From positions 10,450,234 to 10,514,233 of the forward strand of contig NC_066531.1 in the NCBI RefSeq assembly GCF_024679095.1: 64,000 nt of DNA, in the 5' to 3' direction. A program made the translations under genes and the position numbers. The stretch is from Eriocheir sinensis (lineage: Eukaryota > Arthropoda > Malacostraca > Decapoda > Varunidae). Position 1 is the stretch's first letter, and the number at the start of each line of letters is the position of its first letter. Below the pieces are notes generated by a model that did no database searches, had not been told where the DNA came from, and worked only from the letters and a program-made list of their open reading frames with translations. This document shows, in pieces, positions 11,550 to 24,404 of this stretch.

Positions 11550-13059
11550 TTAAGGCTGATGGAACTCGTGACCCTACTAACACAGAAAATATATCTGTAG
11601 TTGTAAGATATGTAAAGGGTGGTAAAGTAAAGGAGAGTCTAATTGGTATGCCAACAACAGATTATTATGATGCAGAAAGCCTGGCTTCCTTAATACTCAA
11701 AACACTAAATGAATGTGGACTAGACTGTAGTAATATATTATCTCAATGTTATGATGGAGCATCTGTGATGTCAGGTCAGCATGGAGGTGTTCAGAAAAAG
11801 CTGCAAGAAAAACTTCAAAAGCAAATCCCATATGTTCACTGTTTCAACCATCAACTTCACTTGGTTGTAGTACATGCAATTGGAATGCAAAACGATGTAG
11901 AAATGTTCTTTTCCGTTTGCAATAGCCTGTACAACTTTCTACGCCGTCCCAAACTTGTCAAGATTTATGATGGAACAAAACTCAAACGACTTTTGGAACA
12001 ATGATGGTCAGGTCATTTAGGTACTGTATCTACTATCTTAGAAAACCATGAAAAAATTGTTGATGCACTTGAATCTTGTGAAGAAAATGGCTGTGATGCT
12101 GCAATTTGTATTGAGGCAACAGGTTTATTGAAGCAAATCAGAAGTAGGAAGTATATGTTCATTGCATATTGTGTTCATGCAGTCTTAAGTTTAATCAAAC
12201 CTGCTGATAAGCTTCTCCAATCAAGTGATTGTGATTTGATGACTGGAACTAAACTGATTGAATCTGTGGTCTGCAACATAAAAGACATGAGGAATGATGT
12301 AGACATTTTCGAGGGAATCATTACAAAACTTTCAGATCGTAATCTCTCTAAACCTGAAGATGTACATAACATTCCAAAGCGGAGCCGCAAACTGCCTGCA
12401 CATTTGGCAAAAGATTCTATTGTTGAGGCCAGTGTAGGGCATTCAGAAGATAGTAGCAATGCAAAAAGTGAGGCAACACTTTTCAGGCAAATATATTGCA
12501 GCATTGTAGATAACTGCTTTGGAGAGCTTAATGCTAGATTTGGCGAACGCAGTAGTGTCGTGACTGCTGCAATCTCATGCCTTTGGCCAGAACCCAGAGT
12601 GAGTTTCTTAGATCCTAAAAAAATTGCCCCATTAGCTTCTCTCATAGGTCTTAATACTGACTCATTTCAGCTCCAAAGTGAATGTCAAGTGGCAAGTACA
12701 TTAATTGAAAGAGAATTTGATAGCAAATCACACAAAACTCTACATGATTTATGCTTGTTTCTTCATCCTTATAGGAAAGGATTCAATGAAGTCTACCAGT
12801 TGTATGCAGCTGCTCTCACATTTGGCTCTAGTAATGCTGTATGTGAAGAATCATTTTCAACACTCTCACGTGTACTAGTACCATACAGGCGATCTATGAC
12901 CCATAAAAGAAAAAGCAACCTTGTATTGTTGTCATTTCTCTCTGACTACACTCAAAAAATTAATATGAATGAATTTCTCCATAAATTTGTTGCAAGAAGC
13001 AGGAAGATTCAGTTGTATTAAGAGCATCAGCAGACAGCAGATATGAAATTTATTTCAAA

Positions 13060-13605
13060 TGTATGACATGCTACTTTGCATGATGTGTTTATTGGGGCTT
13101 GGAGTTGATAAGGAAAAGGTTGGGCTATTTCTTATCTGGATACTTTGCATGATGTGTTTATTGGGGCTTGGAGTTGATGAGGAAAAGGTTGGGCTATTTC
13201 TTATCTGGATACTACTTTGCAAGATGTGTATATTGGGGCTTGGAGTTGATGAGGAAAAGGTTGGGCTATTTCTTATCTGGATACTACTTTGCATGATGTG
13301 TATATTGGGGCTTGGAGTTGATGAGGAAAAGGTTGGGCTATTTCTTATCTGGATACTACTTTGCATGATCTGTATATTGGGGCTTGGAGTTGATGAGGAA
13401 AAGGTTGGGCTATTTCTTATCTGGATACTACTTTGCATGATGTGTTTATTGGGGCTTGGAGTTGATGAGGAAAAGGTTGGGCTATTTCTTAGCTGGATAC
13501 TTTGCATGATGTGTTTATTGGGACTTGGAGTTGATGAGGAAAAGGTTGGGCTATTTCTTATCTGGATACTACTTTGCATGATGTGTATATTGGGGCTTTC
13601 AATGT
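13060..13605 (+). repeat. 69-72-bp minisatellite, about 7.5 copies
   Basis: Near-identical units containing TGCATGATGTGT...TTGGGGCTTGGAG and AGGAAAAGGTTGGGC. Some units lack a TAC triplet, giving 69 rather than 72 bp. Because both lengths are multiples of three, long open frames run through on both strands; these are repeat artefacts. The array starts just after the hAT transposase stop codon. Confidence 0.95.
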
Positions 13606-14345
13606 TCTTGAGTTTGCTTTGTTTTCCATGATTTACACTTGCTTTAAATGTGTTGCTATGAAGAAAACATGTCTATATTTCTCATATTGGTACTTAATGA
13701 TGTGCATATTGGCTACTGGGGTGTTGGGTTTTAAAAGTACATACCTATTTCTGATCAGTTTATTCTGTATGATGTGTATATTGAGGCTTTGAATATTCTT
13801 ATGTGTTCTTTCATGGGTGGCCTTTCATGACTAGAGTTACTTTAAACTTGTTGTTATGAGAAAGCATGTCTATTTCTGATCTGGATGTTATGCAGTGTGT
13901 GTCTATTTGGGGCTTTCATTGTTCTTGGGTGTGCTTTATCTTCCATGATTTACACTTGCCTTCAATGCCTTGTTGTTATGAGAAATGCATGCCTATTTAT
14001 CTTCTGCATATTTTGAATGATGTGTATTTTGATCAGGGGCTTAACTTGGTTATGAAATATAAATGTCTTCCTGGTTTGGATACTGTGCATTATGTGTACT
14101 TTGAATAATGTGAATATTGATTGGGATTTTTAGTTGGTTATGAGAAATAAATGCCATTTTTTTATTTGGTTACTGTGCATGATGTGTATTGGGGTTTTCA
14201 GTGTTCCTGGCTGTGCTTTACCTTCCTTGATTTGCAATTGCTTTATATGTCTTGCTATGAGGAAGACATGCCTGTTTCTCGTCTGAGTAATTTGATGCGT
14301 ATATTGGTATGTAGTCCTTAGAAACAATGCAGTCCTCGTCCTCAT
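13606..14345 (+). repeat. Degenerate array of about 140-150-bp units
   Basis: Diverged units share GCATGATGTGTATATTGGGG, a TTTCCATGATTTACACTTGC-type middle and an AAAACATGTCTATTTCT-type end. Five or so units can be followed to 14340. The 72-bp array to the left looks like a freshly amplified sub-segment of this older repeat. Confidence 0.7.
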
Positions 14346-14482
14346 AAATAACGCATTTAAATTTGCTTAGTTTCAATGTCCTACTTGTGAAACATGATAA
14401 GGAAATAATATCTATTAAATTTGATTTGGTGTTTGCTATTACATTCCTTATTAAGTTCTCAATTATTAATGGGTTATTAGGG

Positions 14483-14484
<2 letters not shown>

Positions 14485-14525
<41 letters not shown>

Positions 14526-14530
14526 ATATA

Positions 14531-14610
<80 letters not shown>

Positions 14611-14694
14611 GATATACTAAAATTAAAATCAGGTAAAATCTGTAAATCTGAGGTAATTTTCCTCATCATTTAAGGTAATACCAAAATGTATATT

Positions 14695-14772
<78 letters not shown>
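14485..14772. repeat. (GT)n, (TA)n and (GA)n microsatellites
   Basis: (GT)n runs over 14485-14516, interrupted (TA)n over 14517-14607 and (GA)n over 14698-14772, all near the right end of the hAT element. Confidence 0.97.
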
Positions 14773-14774
<2 letters not shown>

Positions 14775-14944
14775 TGTTTTTATTATATCCCAACTTTAGC
14801 CATGACAACTATGGACCCATGCATCGATATAGGTGGGACTAACTCTTTGCCCTATGCTACTGACAGCCTTCTCATGATCTGCCCCCCTTAATATTTCAAT
14901 TGCCCCCCTATGGTTAGACTTCTGGGGACGGGCCTGAGCAGAAC

Positions 14945-15052
14945 CTCATGACTATAGCGCTCGCCCTCGTGGATAGCGAGGAAAAAAACACAACTAGCAA
15001 GAGCAGTTCAGTTGACTCTCCGAAAATGTACATTGCGGCCAAGCTGCAGCAG
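14945..15052 (+). CDS. Host gene exon A, second part
   Basis: Continues exon A after the hAT element and its 8-bp duplication. There are 36 open codons, starting LMTIALALVDSEEKN and ending MYIAAKLQQ, followed by the consensus donor CAG|GTGAGT at 15053. It ends in phase 0, which matches the phase-0 start of exon B at 21693. With the first part it would give a 172-bp exon. The reading frame has no lesions although the transposon in it is old. Confidence 0.65.
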
Positions 15053-15829
15053 GTGAGTGGCATTGTTGCTTTCGCTGAGGTGACGAGTAATCGATTTAAA
15101 TAATGGAACGCGGCCAAAATGAAGCAGGCGGATGGTGATGAGCCCTGGCCCCTCAACGGTGTCTCAAGAGTCAGGTTAACATCTGCCTGATATCTGCCGG
15201 TTGATCATTGCAAATTAATAATTACAAAAGGTAGTTCTACTCGGTCACTGATGCTGACGTGCCGCGAGTGCTCTTGTGCTGGATAGATGCCTCGTAAATT
15301 AATGTTTTCTCATCAAACTCACCCCTTTGCAAATTCTCTACATAATGGCAAATATAACCAATATCTTCACTCCATCTCTTTCACGGTTAACTCTGCAACA
15401 ACCTTCCCTAGTCTGTATCTCTTACTTCCTGCGACTCAGTCTTCAGGTGGGGAGTATCATGATGAATCCTTAGCCACAAGTGTTATTTCTTTCAATATCT
15501 TCCTGTACATTCAGAATTGCTAGGATTAGCAGATACGATTTTAACATTTTCATTATTTTGTTCGTAATATAAGTAAAAAGTAATGTCATTCACAAATGTT
15601 TTCTACCCTCTTTTCAAGTAGGGATACACACTGTAAAGGATATACAGTGCAAAAGAGTTGCTGACATCCAAGTCACAACAAAGATGATTCCATAAAACCC
15701 ATGATTATGTCTGATACATGCCAGTAATAGGCATGACTTGCTTACATATAAGTTGCTGCTTGTATGATTAGCTTCCCATCAACACCAGGATGTCATCAGC
15801 TTGGTATTAGGGTAAAATCATGCAAGGTA
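15053..15829 (+). other. Host intron, no gene recognised
   Basis: Intron following exon A. A segment near 15745-15815 (CATCAACACCAGGATGTCATC) resembles 24030-24070, on the far side of the second copy of the TA-flanked transposon family. Otherwise nothing is recognised. Confidence 0.5.
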
Positions 15830-16146
15830 CAGTCGCGATATGAAGTGATGTCGCCGCTCTCAAAATGTTCCGTACGGGAGCATTTGAAGGTAACGGAAGT
15901 TATGTGTATTTATTGTTTATGTTATAATGTTCCCTTTCAATGATAATCTATAATACGTTGTGATGTAAAAGACGGTAAAATAACGTAGTAGTGCCTGAAT
16001 TATAATTATACATTCATTTGTTTTAAAAAAATGCGACTGCGAATGTCATGTGTTGTCTTCAGTACTGAAGACAACCTTGAAATTATTTAGCTCACGTCGT
16101 GTACTTATCTTTACAAAACAGTTGTTACACGTCTTTCAGATTTAGG

Positions 16147-16148
<2 letters not shown>

Positions 16149-16234
<86 letters not shown>
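16149..16234. repeat. (TA)n microsatellite inside transposon copy 1
   Basis: About 86 bp of TA. The same position in copy 2 (22719-22867) holds about 149 bp, so the tract belongs to the family and has changed length since the copies diverged. Confidence 0.97.
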
Positions 16235-16237
<3 letters not shown>

Positions 16238-16418
16238 TTGGGGGTTATTCCATGAACCGCCTTCTGCAGTTATTAATACAGTTGCGATACACACGCACAG
16301 TATAACACGAAGGGAATGGACAGTTACTGGCATTACTTTGCATTTTATTGATTACGAAACGATCAAATAATAAGGTTTCACATTAGACACCTATTATTCA
16401 CTATGATGGCTTCTTATC

Positions 16419-16862
16419 CATGGGCGTCCGCAGGGGGGGGCAAGGGGGGGCATTTGCCCCCCCCTGGAAAATAAAAAAATTGAAAAAATTACATGGAAAA
16501 TACAAAATGAATAAAAGAACATAAACATTTCTCACCAGTTCATTCAGTTAGAGTAGATTACTACTCTCGGAACACAAATTGAAAATTTTGAAAAAAATTA
16601 CTTGGAAAATGCAAAATGAATAAAAAAACAAAGATTACTCAACAGTTATTTGTTTTTCTTCAATTTTCTCTACCGGAGAAAATGTAACTGAGCTACTCTG
16701 TCAGATGAAAAAGTGCCACCATTTTGCATCTAAGCTCTTTCCTGGGAGCAAAATTTTTTCCAACGGGGAGGGACACCTCCCTCAGACCCTCCCCCAGGAC
16801 AGCAATCTCAGGAGTCAGGACAACATTGCCCCCCCCTGCATTTTTTTCTGCGGACGCCCATG
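16419..16862. mobile_element. hAT-type MITE, 444 bp
   Basis: Perfect 15-bp inverted ends CATGGGCGTCCGCAG, flanked by the 8-bp duplication TTCTTATC (16411-16418 and 16863-16870). Copy 2 of the host transposon has a single uninterrupted TTCTTATC at the matching place (23042-23049), giving the empty site. Subterminal G-tract-plus-CA motifs on both sides resemble those of the large hAT element at 7759-14936. No coding capacity. Confidence 0.92.
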
Positions 16863-17210
16863 TTCTTATCATAAGCATGGGCACTGAAATATATAGTAAC
16901 ATTGCTCAGTAACGATGATGACTGAAGAATGCCTTCATAGGTAGGGTTGCCATATCTGAACTATCAAGATTCCGGACGCCTCTACGAACCCTCGGCCATA
17001 GCCTAATATTTGGCAACGCTGTGGTTACCCGCCCGCACCACGACCACCACACCACCTCCATGTCAAAGCCATATATTCTTATTTCCCCACCTTCCTCGAT
17101 GATTCTATGGCACTTATAGGCTGTGGACATGTTCCATAGATCACATCGAAGCATTAGAAGTCTACATGAAGCTTTTGCCATTGTTATATTGACCAAGAAA
17201 GGCAATTATG

Positions 17211-19407
17211 TAGTGTATGCTGTTATGTAATTTCGTGGGAATTTCATATAGATTTTTGCAAATATGGATTTTTTTATAGTTTATGGTCCATTTAATAGAA
17301 AAAATGATGTTTCCATTTTTTCCAATTGCAATATGTCTGTTTGGCGGCCATCTTGAATTTTGTACCTAAAACAAGCATATTGGACCTATAAAGGCCAATA
17401 ACTTCGGTTCTAATCCACCTAGCGTCATGTTTATGGTGTCTATCCCCATGTTTCTATGGTCAAGGAATAGAATAAAACCATATTTGAGGTTCTCAAACAA
17501 TGTCCTATACCCCAAATGTAAAAAAAATCTGGCTATCAGTTTTGAATAAGTACCTTATTGAACATATGTTAACTAAGCCATTGCTTTTTTATGAAAAAGA
17601 TACATATTAATATGACAAAAGTACTTTTTATTTCAAATAAAGGCATCTTTTATTTTATCCATTTAATTATCTCATAAAGAAAAGAAATTTTAATAATCAA
17701 TCAATGTTCAGAGTTCGTTTAGTCTCCATCAGAATCCGACGAAGTTTCAACATCAACAGAAACGTTGTTGCACATGTCCGAGTCACCTTGGCACCGACAT
17801 AGTTCTGTACATGCAATGCCTTGATCCCTACATGAACAACGTTTGCGGCACAAACTGGTCCTGCAACTACATTTCACCAGTTGAAGGATTGACTGTGGAG
17901 CCAACGGAAGCTGTGTTAGAAGAGGAGGAGTTCACCTGATGCATCTTGGTACCATCCAAGGGTCCGAGCATCGATTGTCGTTGGGGATGGAGTTAGAACC
18001 TGTTTCCATACATTGCATTGCAGATGGGCACGCCTGATGTGTTCCTGCATGGCCCCTTGACTAGGTGGGAGTTTCTCAACTCCTTGATTTGTCTTTAAGC
18101 TCCGGAACTGATGCCATCTGAGCTGTTTTGCATCACTGAAAGTTTCAGTCTTTGAGTTGAATAGGTGACACATGAACTCTTCACATCCACTCAGCACCTG
18201 CTCATTTGGTTGGTCTCCTATCCCAAGATTTGTCAGTGACAAGTGTACCGCCTCACTTTCCTTGATGAAGATTTTCCACCAAGCGGACTTACTCTTTCCA
18301 AAGAATCGGCCAGTTGTGTCGCATCCACTTAATGCATGCAGTCCTATGAGAGCAGAGATTCTGTTAGGTCCAAGTGCATGGTATATGGACTCCAGCTTTA
18401 TATATTTGCGGTTAATTCCGGTTCCCATGATCATTTTGGTTTCAAATCCGATGTGTGGCAGATTAGACAAAGCCAACACAAGGACATCTGTGTCTGATGA
18501 ATAGATGTGCACTACTTTGCCAGACATGTGGATCTGATTTGCAAACAAAATCATCAGTGTGTCTGCTTCTTCGTGGTTGCTCTGGATATTCAATCTGTTT
18601 TGGAGATCATTGGACAGAACACCGTTTCGGTTCACAGCGAGGATGTTTGCTGACTGAGATTGCTGTATCACCTTTTGTGACAAGTATAATGTCAGTAAAT
18701 CCTTGGTATGGGTGCTACTGAGAAATCCCATGAAGTCACGAATGGGAGTGCTGTCATCTACCTTGTATGCTGTCACTTGAGAAGACTTTCCACCAGTCCT
18801 GCGTTTTCGTGTTGTCTCCTTCAAAGACGATTGGACTTTGTAGTTGTCAAATACTACAAACACTGTCGTATCCTCGTGACTTTTGATCAATTGCTTGGAC
18901 AAAGCAGTTTGCTAAATCTGCACAATTCTTTATGACAGACTTCAGTACAGCTTGTTCATGGACAACAGCCATGCCATCAATGACCAGGCAGGAATTTTCA
19001 GGGATAGCTTGGACCTGGACCTCCTGGGCTAGCGTTCAGGTTCCAAAGCAATTAATTTAATTAATTGGGACTCAATGTATTTTAATTCATCTAGATTACT
19101 TTAAATAGCATTTATATTTTATAAGTAACATTTTGTGTGTATAATAGACTAATTGTGTTTATATAGACATCAATATTTTGTCGTACATCCAAATTTAAAA
19201 GCAAATATTACATGGTGAAAAATAACATTTTTTCGAATTAGACAGGGGTTTTAAAGGTGGCTGCCAAGCATCGAAGATGACCTAGAAAAAAATGGAAACA
19301 TCATTTTTATGAAAATATAGAGTATGCACAGTAATAAAAACCATGTTTCCAAAAATCTATATGAATTTCCCACGAACTCAGAAAACGTGACATAACAGCA
19401 TACACTA
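17211..19407 (-). mobile_element. Academ-like DNA transposon, 2.2 kb, partial
   Basis: The ends are inverted repeats (TAGTGTATGCTGTTATGT at both ends). The similarity continues imperfectly inward for over 100 bp (GATTTTTG, AAAATGATGTTTCCATTTTT). The flanks are TATG on both sides (17207-17210 and 19408-19411). Copy 2 of the surrounding transposon has one undisturbed site (near 23379). It carries one minus-strand gene with XPG/FEN1-like and cysteine-cluster domains. As I recall the Repbase scheme, Academ elements have 3-4-bp duplications and may carry an XPG nuclease and a Cys8 motif, so Academ is the best match. No DDE transposase is present. Confidence 0.75.
17719..19030 (-). pseudogene. XPG/FEN1-like plus cysteine-cluster protein
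   Basis: The minus-strand gene is in three frames. The start (CLVIDGMAVVHE, near 18960) shifts frame near 18860. The main open part (18902-17916) reads FVVFDNYKV, then HEEADTLMI, SSDTDVLVLAL and LIGLHALSGCDTTG. This is the spacing of acidic motifs in the FEN1/XPG (PIN-like) nuclease fold. A frameshift near 17910 leads to a C-terminal cysteine cluster (KCSCRTSLCRKRCSC, then CRC) resembling CXC/Cys8 motifs. The protein may process DNA ends during transposition. It is broken here. Related proteins appear as uncharacterised proteins in many invertebrates (from memory). Confidence 0.7.
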
Positions 19408-20052
19408 TATGTTTGCGATCGGCGGCAAAGAGTGAGCTTGGAGTTACAAAACACGACTATTCTGAAGCTAGTTATTCTTATTTTTCCATCTCCGACTATC
19501 CCTCGATAGTTTAAGCTGTGGGCATCTTCCCTTGATCACTATCATGCATTACAAGTCCACGGAAAGCTTCTGTTATCGCCATGTTGACCACGAAAGGCAA
19601 ATGGTGAGTCAGGGCTGAATAATAGGTATGGTGCGCGGGCGATGACGTCATTATCAAACAAGAATATAAATTAAATAAATTAGGCCATCCTAGTTTAGGA
19701 TATCGACTAATTATGCATGTCCTATATATTGTGCATATGTTAGATTTATTGTTGTCAACAATGATCATGAAAAGATCATTTTACTTTCTGTTTGAGTAAT
19801 ATGTCGATAATTGGACTTCATTTGACTTGTTCCTTGCTGAACGAAAACACTTTGTGTCAAAACATTTCGACAAGTCTTCGTAAGACATCATTGAATATTT
19901 CTTTTATATTTCTTTTTAGATTGTAAAATATATTTGGTTAAGTTATGAAGAAGATGCAGGAAAATAATGGTACTCTTGAAAATATATAACGATACTTGGG
20001 TGATCGAAAATAAACGTACACGACGACATCACTTCATATCGCGACTGTACAT

Positions 20053-21006
20053 TTACTGTTGTATCCACTCCTACGCTGATGACTCTGTCCTGCACTACTC
20101 GACATCTTTTTAGCAGAAGATCATTCCAACAGGAATTACAAAAAAAAATACAAGATCCTTAGCTAAACACTACAGAACGCTTGGCCTCTGACCTTCATAT
20201 AATTTATGAGTGGGGTAGCAGGAGCTTGGTGTCCTTTACTGCCGCAAAAACTCTCCACCTGTCAACTTGACACAGTCTCCCAAACACCTTTCCCCTATTA
20301 TTTGAAAAGACTCAGCTGTGCCTTTCTTCTGCACTGAACTTTCTTTGTTTATCCTTCATTCACAATCTCAAATGTAAACCTCATATTTCATTTACTAAAT
20401 CAGCTGACTGGAGATTAGGCGTCCTGTATCCTTTCATCCAGTTATTTTTGTCCTTCCGGATGCCGCCCACATACAAGGACGTTGCCCCTGGTATGGAGTA
20501 TGCGCCCCATGTTTGAGGGACTCCACACCCACGCAGCTCTTCTAAACTAAACTATAATCTCTATGTCCCCTCAACTCTCCTCTTACCGACAGTCTTCTGT
20601 CTCTTAAACTCTGTCACAGTGTTGCCACTCTTTTTATCATCTAACGATTTTTTCATGCTGACTGATGTTCTGAGCTTGTTAAATACATGCCTTTCCCCTC
20701 CCGCAGCCCCCCTGCTCATGAATATCTACTCTTGCTCACCCCCATGCTCTCCAGGTCCCTCATTTAAAGGTTAATTGGCATCTTCAATCTTTCATACATC
20801 TTGCTGCTAAACTTTCAGCTTTCCTGCGTCTGTAGATCTCCTCCCTACAACTTAAATACGTTCAGGAGGGGAGTATCAAGACACTCCTCCATCAGAAGCA
20901 GACTTTTTTTCTGGTCACTATTATATTCTTTCTAGTGGCTGAGCTTACCAGGTTATTTTTTTGCTTGTTTGTTTTGCCCTTCGGCTGCTTCCCTTGCTGT
21001 ATAAGA
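20053..21006 (+). mobile_element. LINE-A copy, degenerate
   Basis: From SYADD-like sequence (CTCCTACGCTGATGACTC, 20067) through the C-terminal blocks to the family 3' UTR (TGCCCTT, GGCTGCT, TGTATAAGAAAA near 20970-21005), colinear with the copy at 57149-58231. Heavily diverged, with many stops and indels. The TA-flanked transposon copy 1 ends within a few bases of its left edge, so that transposon probably landed in or next to this LINE. Confidence 0.7.
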
Positions 21007-21126
21007 AAACTAAACCGACCCTTTTGATGCTTTGGGTGGCCGAGGGCGGCGCTGTGCATATATGGCATCTCACCTGTATCGTACAAGCACACCTTACTCA
21101 CAGCTGGCCGAGGGCCTTGATACATA

Positions 21127-21523
21127 AGTAGAACCTCGTTCATCGGGCACGGGGGGGTGGGCGGATAATCCGTTTTGCCGCTGTTTTGAAACGTGCTCCT
21201 ACAGAATCGCCAAAACTTATAGATAGTGGAGGATGAAAATCCGAATACCTCCATCAGATTATGGTGGAACACATGTTTCTCAAGTCTGGTGGATCTCCAA
21301 CTTCTGCCTTAAGTTAAGCACCTTTAGCTTCCTCTTTTCGGTAACCTTTGGCATGTTGCTACCGAATAACAGGCCTCTTGGTCCAGTAATAACGGTGAAA
21401 GGCAGGTCTCGATACGGGGCACAACACTCTGTTTATGGCGGGTAAACACGACGGCAATGCCGCTAGCTGCCAACTACGCTTTGGAAGCCTGGCGTAAACA
21501 AGTAAAACAACGAGGTTCTACTG
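21127..21523. mobile_element. pogo/Tigger-type MITE
   Basis: Inverted ends AGTAGAACCTCGTT are flanked by TA (21125-21126 and 21524-21525). The right end reads CAGTAGAACC on the minus strand, matching the CAGT(A/G)GAACCTC termini of pogo/Tigger elements. The left end has lost one C. The left subterminal region has the G-tract and GGATAATCCG palindrome common in this group. No transposase. Confidence 0.7.
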
Positions 21524-21692
21524 TATAATACTGCATTTAAATATTTTGGTATTTGTTTCGTCAAAATTTAATGATAGCACAGCTCGCTCCCTTCATTCAC
21601 TCTACGTTCACTACAAGCAAAAATACTTTGTATGCAACACCATGTGTTCTCCATGAGTGCAGCCTTGATGCGAAAAATATAATTATCAACAG

Positions 21693-21816
21693 GAGGATGA
21701 CAAGAGGCTACAAGTGACTTTGGGTGACGACAAGATTTACGAAGACCATGACCATAACCCGCCCTTCGAGATGGGCGCTGCCTACTGGACGCTTGTGGTG
21801 ACAGAGAAGAGGAGCG
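21693..21816 (+). CDS. Host gene exon B
   Basis: Bounded by an acceptor (ATTATCAACAG) and a consensus donor (GCG|GTGAGT). It encodes 41 codons (EDDKRLQVTLGDDKIYEDHD ... AYWTLVV) plus one base. It starts in phase 0, fitting exon A, and ends in phase 1, fitting exon C. The pattern V(T)(L)GD.K.Y.....PP...G..Y resembles the region between or after FN3 domains in receptor tyrosine phosphatases. It is read as extracellular; the precise gene is not recognised. The acceptor has a poor pyrimidine tract, which lowers confidence. Confidence 0.6.
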
Positions 21817-22392
21817 GTGAGTTAGTACCATAATTATATAACTGTAGGTAGTGCACATGGTCAGTTATGTTACCTCTTATTTTTGTGTTTTAATATCCAA
21901 TCCCTCACAAGCCCATCTTAATAGGAAGTCAGTCATTCTAGCACAAACTTGTATGTTAGCAAGTTTGTTTTCCTGTCACTGTCATGCATCACACGTTATC
22001 GTTGAGTTTATAGAATCGCCTTCATCTTGGTCCGTAACTTGAGTTCCATCATTGTGACTCTTCAACTGGATTACTGTATAGCTTACTGTTGTGGCGTAAG
22101 GCTGATCAGAGAGACTTACATAAGGCCAGTCAGTAGGACAACATACGACACTTCCCGGTAATCAGTTATTTACCATCTGCCTTCCACTTCCAGAAATATT
22201 TTGCTTCATAGGTAAGGAATAAGGTTTGTTATGTTTTATATCAATAAAATGTAATAGTAGCCCCGTTAATAAGTCGTACTGACTGAGTTAATTAAGATCA
22301 CGGAGTGGCTGCCACCTGAACCAAGACCCAAGAGACTTCATGCAGTCAATGATAACGTCTGTTTCACGCAAGTGATGGATATGAAATATGTA
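21817..22392 (+). other. Host intron, short repeat only
   Basis: No gene. A segment near 22104-22200 (AGAGAGAC, GCCAGTCAGTAGGA, ACCATCTGCCTTCC) recurs, diverged, at 24178-24270. The two thus flank transposon copy 2 in direct orientation. Confidence 0.5.
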
Positions 22393-24013
<1,621 letters not shown>

Positions 24014-24404
24014 TACATGTACGTCGTTGTTTGCAGGCTTGATTACCTATCAACACGAGGCTGTCATCAGTCTGGTGTCAAAGGAAACCAGGGAGGCAGC
24101 ATTGACTTAACCCCGACACCTTCTAACACTCCTCACGGTGGCCGAGGGCGGCGCTGCCTCTGTATGCAGTATCGCCTATTAGAGAGACCCACAAGAAGCC
24201 AGTCAGTAGGAGTGCACAAGGCAGCTCTTGAGAACCATTTACTTACCATCTGCCTTCCCCATTCAGAATCATATATAATCCCCTTTGAAATCTTCAATCG
24301 TGTCTCATAAAGTATATATCGACTTGATTTATTCCGCTTATCCATTTCACTACAAATATAGTTGTGTCCCGTTCTTGCCCACCTCCTTCCTACATAGGTA
24401 TGAA
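24014..24404 (+). other. Host intron with low-copy repeat segments
   Basis: Contains segments shared with 15745-15815, with 21038-21060 (GGTGGCCGAGGGCGGCGCTG) and with 22104-22200. No coding signal. Confidence 0.5.

Larger units (their letters stand above)
9725..13021 (+). pseudogene. hAT transposase (ZMYM1-like), decayed
   Basis: Domains in order: N-terminal charged segment (MSITSYFKSDKKEKE); TTF/MYM-type zinc-finger region (SCRHFK, NWRHALDKHKGFKKHE), broken by frameshifts near 9925 and 9995; another frameshift near 10285; then the catalytic RNase H-like region beginning DGTRDPTNTENIS. A TGA at 12002-12004 replaces an expected arginine in WSGHL. The frame then stays open to the C-terminal hAT dimerisation domain (ESFSTLSRVLVPYRRSMTHK) and a stop at 13019-13021. 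A piggyBac derivative (10582-11549) splits the gene before DGTRD. This is the cut-and-paste transposase of the surrounding element and is now inactive. Confidence 0.9.
15830..20047. mobile_element. TA-flanked (Tc1/mariner-type) element, copy 1, with two nested insertions
   Basis: Inverted ends match at 26 of 27 bases (CAGTCGCGATATGAAGTGAT...), flanked by TA (15828-15829 and 20048-20049). TA duplications and a CAGT start are typical of Tc1/mariner. No transposase of its own is visible. Aligned with copy 2 (22393-24013), the extra length is explained by a hAT MITE (16419-16862), a 2.2-kb element (17211-19407) and a shorter (TA)n tract (16149-16234). Confidence 0.9.

Noticed and set aside
13055..13631. 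174- and 190-codon repetitive proteins on both strands
   Set aside because: Products of a minisatellite whose unit is a multiple of three.
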